From Candidatus Brocadiaceae bacterium (lineage in GTDB: Bacteria > Planctomycetota > Brocadiia > SM23-32), in NCBI GenBank assembly GCA_003567495.1, contig PWZK01000187.1:1-10508 (forward strand): a DNA stretch of 10,508 nucleotides, in the 5' to 3' direction. Below are positions 5,304 through 10,508 of this stretch, in pieces (the first letter of the stretch is position 1; each line of letters starts with the position of its first letter). Both the position numbers and the translations under genes were made by a program. Under the pieces are notes generated by a model. It worked only from the letters and a program-made list of their open reading frames with translations, had not been told where the DNA came from and made no database searches.

Positions 5304-7382
5304 TTATTTTTGAAAAGAATTATTGTTCATAAAATCTTTCAATATACTAACAACAGCGCTTCTGCCTTCGTCCGCGGCCTCGGCCATGAGCAGCGCCGAA
5401 GCGTCGATGCCCGACTCTGCAAGCAGCTTGCGCGCCTGTGCAACCCTGCGTCCCGTTCTTGCAGCCACCATCGGATATCGATCGTTTCCGCTACTGCAGG
5501 GTATAACCAGCACACCTTTTGCTCCGATTTCAAACGCATAAAGCAGGTCAGAGACACCGACGGAGGCCGTTGCGGTGAGATATATCTCGGCCATACCCGG
5601 CAATTCATCACCACATTCTCCGCGCCATTCGGCAGCGGATGCGCGGAACCCACCGATGTAAGCCACAACATCGCTGCCGGCGTCAATTGCTTGTTTTGTT
5701 TTGACTTTCAGGCAGTCCCGATCGTAACGCTTCATAACTATTGCGTTTGATGGGCATTCAGCTTCACAAATACCGCAGGCCTGACACCCTTCCGAAGCTA
5801 TTTCGGCCACGTCCGTAACGACCGGCGCATCGAAGGGACACACCCGCAGGCAGGTGAGGCACGCCGAGCATTTATCGATCAGAACCTCGGCTCCACCGCC
5901 GCAGCTCATGCAGCGGCGTGCTTCCGAAACAGCAACATCCGGAACGTAGGTTGATTGAAACGAGCTGAACGAGCACTTTCTTTTCTCCGGCGAAAGCGTG
6001 GGCACCGGCATTCTGTCTCTGCTTATTATATTTTCGGCATTTCTCTCGGGCAGGCTTTCGATCTCGCGGGGAAATTCTTTTCCCAGGTCTATTTTCGTGC
6101 CGGACAGAAAGCTGTCTATGGCTTTGGCTGCCGTTTTCCCGCTTTCGCAAGCCTCCACCACCGAGCCGGGCGGCGTTACTATCTCGCCGCAGGCAAAAAT
6201 GTTCTCAATATCCGTCTGACAAGTGTCGGGGTTCCAGCTGATGCGTCCCCTTTCGTCGACTTCCAGAGCACTGCCCGCGGCATAGCCCGGATCGGGCGCC
6301 TGGCCTATGGCGAAGATGACCGTATCGGCGCTCACCTCCACCACGTCACTGTCATCGTATTGAGGCGAGAAATTACCCGCTTCATCGAAAACTCGCGTCA
6401 CCTTGCGTGCCTCAAGTCCTATGATGGCGTTTTTGGAATCTGTTTTTATCCGGACAGGGCCGCGTCTTTGTATTACCTCGACGCCCTCCTCTCTCGCCTC
6501 GCGCAGTTCCCACTCGTAAGCCGGGATCTCTTCTTCATTTTCCAGACACAGGATTTTAACATTTTCCGCCCCCAGCCTGACACTTGTCCTTGCGGCGTCC
6601 ATGGCAACATCGCCGGCGCCGATTACCACCACATCATCCCCGATGTCGGGTCTTTTGCCCTTTTTTACGGTTTGGAGGTAGTCCAGCACGGGATAGGCGC
6701 GGTGGTGATCAGCCCCCGCTATGGGGAGTTTTCGACTAAAAGAAAGTCCGGCAGCGATCAGAACCGAATCAAACCCTTCACTAACAAGCAGGTGTTCGAT
6801 GGTCACGTCATTGCCTATATCCACCCCGAGACGCAGCTCCACGCCGTGAGCACATATCCATTCGACGTCCATCCGAACCGAATCTGGCGGCAGCCTGTAT
6901 GCCGGTATTGTGGTTGCCGGTATGCCGCCCGCCACCGAGTCCCGATCAAAAACTACGGGGCTGTGGCCATATTTAGCCAGCTCAAGAGCCGCCGACATGC
7001 CCGACGGACCCGCACCGATTATCGCGACTTTTTTGCCTGAAGGCGCACCAATCGGATGCAGGGAGGCGCCCTGCGCCCCCTGCGTCTCGGCTACAAAACG
7101 CTTTACTTCACGTATTGCAACGGGCTCGTCAACTTCTTCACGCCTGCAGTTATCCTCGCATGGATGGTGACAGATTCGACCGCAAACGGCTGCAAACGGA
7201 AGCTGCTCGCGTATAACGTCGATTGCCCCCGCCAAATCACCTGATGCAGCATGCTCTATATAAGTGCGCACGTCGGCATGCACAGGGCACCCGTGGCGGC
7301 ATGGCGCCCACTCTTTTTCCAGAAGCCCCCCGGTAAAACCCTCCGGGCCGATATCCTGGGAATTCACTTCTCTATCACGCAT
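5304..7382 (-). CDS. Multidomain FAD/NAD(P)/Fe-S oxidoreductase: GltD-like + two [4Fe-4S] + cysteine-poor FlpD-like domain
   Basis: A 692-residue cytoplasmic flavoprotein. Domain order: residues 20-100 are a GltD-type N-terminal cluster domain (C28, C32, C67, C71, C75, C79). About 115-430 is a two-dinucleotide fold, with IIGAGPSG (121-128) for FAD, VVVIGAGDVAMDAAR (251-265) for NAD(P)H and FACGE (396-400) closing the flavin site. C491 and C494 follow, then two ferredoxin motifs at C505/C508/C511/C515 and C533/C536/C539/C543. Residues 571-685 resemble FlpD/MvhD but lack most of that family's cysteines. The start is ATG at 7382 with GAGGT seven bases upstream. Lying 65 bases before metV-metF in one operon, it is inferred to take electrons from NAD(P)H and deliver them through its clusters to MetV. 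It is not HdrA: the nucleotide-binding half matches GltD/NfnB-type enzymes. Substrate preference (NADH or NADPH) and any electron bifurcation are unknown. Confidence 0.85.
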   Translation of the reverse strand: MRDREVNSQDIGPEGFTGGLLEKEWAPCRHGCPVHADVRTYIEHAASGDLAGAIDVIREQLPFAAVCGRICHHPCEDNCRREEVDEPVAIREVKRFVAETQGAQGASLHPIGAPSGKKVAIIGAGPSGMSAALELAKYGHSPVVFDRDSVAGGIPATTIPAYRLPPDSVRMDVEWICAHGVELRLGVDIGNDVTIEHLLVSEGFDSVLIAAGLSFSRKLPIAGADHHRAYPVLDYLQTVKKGKRPDIGDDVVVIGAGDVAMDAARTSVRLGAENVKILCLENEEEIPAYEWELREAREEGVEVIQRRGPVRIKTDSKNAIIGLEARKVTRVFDEAGNFSPQYDDSDVVEVSADTVIFAIGQAPDPGYAAGSALEVDERGRISWNPDTCQTDIENIFACGEIVTPPGSVVEACESGKTAAKAIDSFLSGTKIDLGKEFPREIESLPERNAENIISRDRMPVPTLSPEKRKCSFSSFQSTYVPDVAVSEARRCMSCGGGAEVLIDKCSACLTCLRVCPFDAPVVTDVAEIASEGCQACGICEAECPSNAIVMKRYDRDCLKVKTKQAIDAGSDVVAYIGGFRASAAEWRGECGDELPGMAEIYLTATASVGVSDLLYAFEIGAKGVLVIPCSSGNDRYPMVAARTGRRVAQARKLLAESGIDASALLMAEAADEGRSAVVSILKDFMNNNSFQK

Positions 7383-7405
7383 GGGTTTACCTCAAAGCAT
7401 TGCAA

Positions 7406-7747
7406 TTATAGCACGGTGTCTTCTTCAACGTCGTCCGGGGTCTCCTGCGGCTCCACGCCGGCCTTCGGGTCGGGTGCCTGCAGCGATTTTCCTTCTTCCC
7501 GCTCCGCCCTGAGCCGCTGAAGTCCGGTGACGGCTACCATTGTCGTGCACACGAGAAGCACAAAAGCGCCTATAGCTATGACGCCCCACATTATGGAGGG
7601 GGGGAGCGCCGGCTGAAACACGGCAATGTCGAATTCCGCCTGTTTCGATAAAATTCGTGCTGCACAGCGATCATAATTCATAAGGTAAATCATTGGGAAA
7701 ACAGTTGTTATCGCTCCGACTATGATACCGGCCGTATATGCTGCCAT
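7406..7747 (-). CDS. Small two-helix membrane protein heading the metV-metF operon (unknown function)
   Basis: A 113-residue protein I do not recognise. Two hydrophobic segments are clear, about residues 3-23 (AGIIVGAITTVFPMIYLM) and 52-76 (IMWGVIAIGAFVLLVCTTM and following). A short loop rich in charged and polar residues (25-40) and a proline pair (49-50) separate them. An acidic, Pro/Glu-rich tail (77-113, ending PDDVEEDTVL) follows and is probably cytoplasmic. No enzymatic motif is visible. The start is ATG at 7747 with a perfect AGGAGG six bases upstream. The stop lies 23 bases before the oxidoreductase gene, so it should be the first gene of the same transcript. It might anchor or regulate the MetVF electron-transfer complex, but this rests on position alone. 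Confidence 0.75.
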   Translation of the reverse strand: MAAYTAGIIVGAITTVFPMIYLMNYDRCAARILSKQAEFDIAVFQPALPPSIMWGVIAIGAFVLLVCTTMVAVTGLQRLRAEREEGKSLQAPDPKAGVEPQETPDDVEEDTVL

Positions 7748-7753
7748 CTCTTG

Positions 7754-7759
7754 CCTCCT
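7754..7759 (-). promoter_or_regulatory. Strong Shine-Dalgarno of the small membrane protein gene
   Basis: AGGAGG on the minus strand lies six bases before ATG 7747. It supports this short gene as truly translated and fixes its start. Confidence 0.8.
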
Positions 7760-7806
7760 GTGTACGGGTTGAAATAGTACCGGGGGAATGCTAAACTCTT
7801 ATAATA

Positions 7807-7836
7807 ATTATAGCGTTTTGTCTGGAAGGTTTTCAA
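7807..7836 (-). promoter_or_regulatory. Sigma70-type promoter of the metVF operon
   Basis: On the minus strand TTGAAA (7836-7831) and TATAAT (7812-7807, a perfect -10) are separated by 18 bases. Transcription would start near 7800, giving a leader of about 50 bases before ATG 7747. The promoter lies in the 123-bp gap between this operon and divergent trpE. A TATAAT also occurs on the plus strand at 7800-7805, but without a recognisable -35 box, so the trpE promoter remains uncertain. Confidence 0.7.
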
Positions 7837-7870
7837 ATAAATCTATTTTTCACGTGAGGTTTGTTCAATT

Positions 7871-9361
7871 ATGCCAGGATATTTCCCGGATTTTCGCCGC
7901 TTCAAAGACCAAATGTCGTCCGGAAACATCGTTTCGGTATATCGAAACCTGATGGCCGACACTCTGACGCCCGTATCGGCGTATCGCAAGATCGCAGGCG
8001 GCCCCTATTCTTTCCTTCTGGAAAGCGCCGCCGGGCCCGAAAAAATCGGGCGGTATTGTTTTATCGGCAGTTCACCTTTTGCGATTTTCAGATGTTATGG
8101 AAACACAATAGAGATCGAGGAAGACGGGCGGGTACGGAGGCGCGAGGTCGCCGAGCCTTTCTCGCATTTCAGGGAATTTCTCAACAGTTTTCGCATTTCC
8201 AAGGTTGAAGGACTCCCGGCCCTGACCTGCGGGGCGGTCGGATATATGGGTTACGATGTTGCACGTTACGTTGAAAGTCTGCCGGGGTGTCCGCACGACG
8301 ACAGAGGGATGCCGGATATATATTTTATGTTTTTTGATGAAGTTCTTGTTTTCGACCATCTGGATAAAACGCTTAAAGTGGTATGCAGCGTGCGCACCGA
8401 CGAGAAATGCGCGAAGGAAGCCTATGAGGAAGCAGTCGGCAGGATAGATGCACTGATCGACAGACTGCGAACGCCGGTGGGTGAATTGAGCTGCGACATT
8501 GAACCGTTGGGGGAAAGCGGTGCGGAGTATGAATCTAATTTCCAACACGACGATTATCTGCAGGTAGTAGACAGGTGTAAGGAATACATCAAAGAAGGGG
8601 ACATATTTCAGGTAGTCCCCTCCCAGCGGCTTAAGGTCCGGACGAGCGCCGGCGGCCTGGATATCTACCGTTCTCTCAGAGTCGTCAATCCGTCCCCGTA
8701 TATGTTCTTGCTTAAGATGGACGACCTGCAGCTTATCGGCTCATCGCCCGAAGTTATGACCCGCGTAGAAGCACGCAGCGTGACCGTACGTCCCATAGCC
8801 GGAACGCGCAGGCGCGGCGCCGGCGAGGCGGACGACAAAAAGCTGGCCAGGGAGCTGCTCGCCGACCCGAAAGAACGGGCCGAACACGTCATGCTGGTCG
8901 ATCTGGGCCGAAACGACCTGGGCCGGGTCTGCCGATACGGGACCGTCACTGTGGACGACCTTATGGTAATTGAGCGCTATTCACATGTCATGCATATAGT
9001 GTCCAGCATAAGTGGCGAGCTCCGCGAAGATATGGACGCGCTCGACGCACTGCTGGCATGTTTGCCCGCAGGCACACTGACCGGCGCACCGAAGATCAGG
9101 GCGATGGAAATAATTGACGAGGTCGAACCCACAAAACGCGGCCCGTACGGCGGCGCGGTGGGGTATTTTGATTTTAGCGGCAACATGGACACCTGTATTG
9201 CAATCAGGACCATTGTGCTCAGGGGCGAGGATGCTTACGTGCAGGCCGGTGGCGGTGTGGTGGCCGACAGCGTGCCGCAGATGGAATACGAGGAAACGCT
9301 CAACAAAGCAAAAGCATTGTTGAGAGCCATAGAAGTGGCGGAACTGGATCATATGAAATAA
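7871..9361 (+). CDS. trpE: Anthranilate synthase component I
   Basis: Converts chorismate to anthranilate, the first step of tryptophan synthesis, using ammonia delivered by the TrpG subunit. The 496-residue length is typical. The N-terminal domain carries LLES (49-52), the usual tryptophan feedback element, so inhibition by tryptophan is expected. The chorismate-binding domain shows GDIFQVVPSQR (243-253), NPSPYMF (273-279), GSSPE (290-294), PIAGTRRRG (308-316), AEHVMLVDLGRND (337-349), GTLTGAPK (401-408) and QAGGGVVADS (458-467), all intact. LLES and PIAGT make trpE more likely than pabB. The start is ATG at 7871 with GAGGT ten bases upstream, and the N-terminus fits the family. No trpG follows; a broken deacetylase gene does. 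No leader peptide with clustered Trp codons or attenuator is visible in the upstream gap. Confidence 0.95.
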   Translation: MPGYFPDFRRFKDQMSSGNIVSVYRNLMADTLTPVSAYRKIAGGPYSFLLESAAGPEKIGRYCFIGSSPFAIFRCYGNTIEIEEDGRVRRREVAEPFSHFREFLNSFRISKVEGLPALTCGAVGYMGYDVARYVESLPGCPHDDRGMPDIYFMFFDEVLVFDHLDKTLKVVCSVRTDEKCAKEAYEEAVGRIDALIDRLRTPVGELSCDIEPLGESGAEYESNFQHDDYLQVVDRCKEYIKEGDIFQVVPSQRLKVRTSAGGLDIYRSLRVVNPSPYMFLLKMDDLQLIGSSPEVMTRVEARSVTVRPIAGTRRRGAGEADDKKLARELLADPKERAEHVMLVDLGRNDLGRVCRYGTVTVDDLMVIERYSHVMHIVSSISGELREDMDALDALLACLPAGTLTGAPKIRAMEIIDEVEPTKRGPYGGAVGYFDFSGNMDTCIAIRTIVLRGEDAYVQAGGGVVADSVPQMEYEETLNKAKALLRAIEVAELDHMK

Positions 9362-9374
9362 GCTGATAGCAAAA

Positions 9375-9661
9375 GAGCCCCCTCGCACGGCAATTGTGTA
9401 CGACCCCGTATTTCAGCTGCTTCACGGTTCAAACCCGATTTTGTCATGGTCTCCGCTGGATTCGATGCACACGTAAGCGACCCGCTCGGACAGCTACGGG
9501 CGACCGAAGAGGATTTTGGGCGGATGACCCGGACTGCGTTAAAAATAGCCGGGAAGTACGCTGAGGGTCGCCTGATCTCATTTATGGAAGGCGGTTATAG
9601 CCTTGAAGCACTTTCAAATGCGGTGTGCGCCCATGTGCGCACACTCTCAACCCACACTTAA
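9375..9661 (+). pseudogene. Remnant of a histone deacetylase/AcuC-like gene
   Basis: From about 9428 to the TAA at 9659-9661 one frame reads FKPDFVMVSAGFDAHVSDPL and continues to MEGGYSLEALSNAVCAHVRTL. This is the classic C-terminal fifth of class II-type histone deacetylase/acetoin-utilisation deacetylases, including the last zinc-ligand Asp region (SDPLG). Just upstream, in a different frame (9381-9428), the sequence reads PRTAIVYDPVFQLLHG, which resembles the family's N-terminus (TGIVYDPxFLxH). The roughly 200-240 residues that should lie between, with the His-His pair and the other zinc ligands, are absent. An internal deletion with frame change, or truncation plus a one-base frameshift near 9426-9430, would explain this. 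ATG 9446 falls in mid-domain and is not a real start. The 3' end abuts the convergent permease stop exactly. An active enzyme is ruled out. Confidence 0.8.
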
Positions 9662-10508
9662 TTATTCCCACCTGAGCGTTTCCACCGGATCCATCCGTGC
9701 CGCTTTGAGTGCCGGCAGTATGCTGAAGGCAAGGCTGCATAGCAATGCGCCCACCCCGATAACGATAGGCGAGGCCAGAGTGAGATCAACGGGGATCTCT
9801 GAAAAATAGTAAACATCACCGGGAAAAGGCGTCCAGCCGGTCAGAGCTTCTATACGTGCCGCTATCTCGTTTATTCGGGTTAAAAACCAGAAGCCGCCCG
9901 CCATCCCGAGCAGCGTTCCAACAAGCCCGATGGCTCCGCCGGTTACCAGAAAAACATTACCTACACTTCGCGACGTATAGCCCACCGCCTTCATAGTGCC
10001 GATGTCATGACGTTTTTCATAAACGCTGGTTATAAGAATGGCAAAGATGCAGAATCCCGCCAGCATGCCCACAAACGATAAAACGACGGCCATGAGCACC
10101 CTCTCCATCTGCACGGCTTCGAGAAAACTGCGCTGCTGATCTTCCCATGTCCTTGCTATATATCCGAGCCGGCCAAGCTGCTCCTGAACGCGGCCGGCAA
10201 AACGGTAATCGGTTAGTTTTACGTTCAAGCCCGATACGCTATCCTCAGAGCCCATAAGATCCTGCGCCGACTCCAGCGACATAAGCACCACGCCGCTGTC
10301 GTAGTCATATCTGCCGGTATGAAAAACGCCCCCCACCGTGAACTTCCGCAGCCGTCTCCTGAGATCGCCGGTTGCCGTCATCAAAACAACTTCATCTCTC
10401 AGCACCCTGTCCAGGTTCGCAAGCACCCTCGAGGCAAGCTGTTCCCTGCCCGCATTATCAAGCAGAAGAGCCAGCACATGCAGTTTTTCCCTGCCCACGT
10501 CCAGTTCA
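9662..10508 (-). CDS. FtsX/LolC-E-type ABC transporter permease (partial, N-terminus outside window)
   Basis: The frame is open to the right edge, so the gene starts outside the window; the GTG at 10498 is only an internal Val codon. About 282 C-terminal residues are visible. Counting from that Val, a periplasmic MacB/LolE-like domain comes first (KFTVGGVFHTGRYDYDSG, 52-69). The three C-terminal helices of the FtsX fold follow at about 133-157, 180-206 and 240-262. EKRHDIGTMKAVG (161-173) is the conserved cytoplasmic coupling stretch and ARMDPVETLRWE (267-278) the standard C-terminus. LALTGWTPFP-type wording before helix three (ALTGWTPFPGDVYYF, 218-232) resembles lipoprotein-releasing permeases. 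These proteins work with a LolD-type ATPase to extract lipoproteins from the inner membrane or to transmit force across it. Lipoprotein release is probable but not proven. The partner ATPase is not in the window. Confidence 0.88.
   Translation of the reverse strand, partial: ELDVGREKLHVLALLLDNAGREQLASRVLANLDRVLRDEVVLMTATGDLRRRLRKFTVGGVFHTGRYDYDSGVVLMSLESAQDLMGSEDSVSGLNVKLTDYRFAGRVQEQLGRLGYIARTWEDQQRSFLEAVQMERVLMAVVLSFVGMLAGFCIFAILITSVYEKRHDIGTMKAVGYTSRSVGNVFLVTGGAIGLVGTLLGMAGGFWFLTRINEIAARIEALTGWTPFPGDVYYFSEIPVDLTLASPIVIGVGALLCSLAFSILPALKAARMDPVETLRWE

Noticed and set aside
5276..5307. 9-base AT-only inverted repeat (ATAATTTTT / AAAAATTAT) between the oxidoreductase and metV
   Set aside because: It contains no GC pairs, overlaps the stop codon and has no following T-run; likely a by-product of AT-rich spacer sequence.
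5955..7040. 361-residue plus-strand open frame opposite the FAD/Fe-S oxidoreductase
   Set aside because: It is wholly antisense to a gene with clear FAD, NAD(P) and Fe-S motifs, and its translation shows no family motifs; it is a shadow frame.
5304..7382. HdrA or glutamate synthase small subunit identity for the oxidoreductase
   Set aside because: It lacks the HdrA layout, and no large glutamate synthase subunit is adjacent; the ferredoxin and FlpD-like additions plus the metVF context argue for a different role.
7806..7870. trp attenuator or leader peptide upstream of trpE
   Set aside because: No short frame with clustered Trp codons and no competing hairpins are visible.
9446..9661. Separate 71-residue gene starting at ATG 9446
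   Set aside because: The ATG falls inside the VMVSAGFDAH core of a deacetylase domain and the preceding in-frame codons (FKPDF) still match the family, so it is a fragment, not a gene start.
1..10508. CRISPR array, tRNA, rRNA, insertion sequence or phage genes
   Set aside because: Read through by eye, I saw no regularly spaced repeats, no transposase-like protein, no terminal inverted repeats with target duplications, and no recognisable tRNA or rRNA segments.

Overview
The window looks like chromosomal DNA of an anaerobic bacterium with clear Shine-Dalgarno sites. Three things suggest a planctomycete/PVC-type or similar sediment organism. One is a uroporphyrinogen-decarboxylase-fold protein of a kind common in Planctomycetes and Lentisphaerae. 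The second is a MetV/MetF pair of the Wood-Ljungdahl methyl branch. The third is a LolC/E-like permease with a TPFPxDVYY loop before its last membrane helix. This taxonomic guess comes from remembered family resemblance only and is weak.

Layout: (1) 1-1224, plus strand: the last 36 codons of an unidentified gene, then a complete UroD-like gene. (2) 1151-3241, minus strand: a large polytopic GT-C/family-39-type membrane glycosyltransferase whose 3' end runs 74 bp into the UroD-like gene. (3) 3242-3641: a 400-bp gene-free stretch with a cluster of A/T-rich inverted repeats, including a perfect 12-bp-arm palindrome. (4) 7747 down to 3642, minus strand: a four-gene operon of small two-helix membrane protein, multidomain FAD/Fe-S oxidoreductase, metV and metF. 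It is preceded by a good sigma70-type promoter (TTGAAA-18-TATAAT). (5) 7871-9361, plus strand: trpE, divergent from the operon and without trpG directly after it. (6) About 9375-9661: the wreck of a histone-deacetylase/AcuC-like gene. (7) 9662-10508, minus strand: the C-terminal part of an FtsX/LolC-type ABC permease, cut by the window edge.

How the genes work together: MetF reduces methylene-tetrahydrofolate to methyl-tetrahydrofolate and MetV is its Fe-S partner. The oxidoreductase upstream joins a GltD-like NAD(P)H/FAD module, two [4Fe-4S] ferredoxin motifs and a C-terminal domain resembling FlpD/MvhD in one chain. It is therefore the natural candidate electron donor for MetVF. In known acetogens this job is done by separate proteins (for example HdrABC-MvhD, or RnfC2). 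The FlpD-like domain has lost almost all of its signature cysteines, and MetF carries an unusual four-cysteine loop. I rate this operon the most interesting part of the window.

The other genes (UroD-like protein, glycosyltransferase, trpE, permease) appear unrelated to it.
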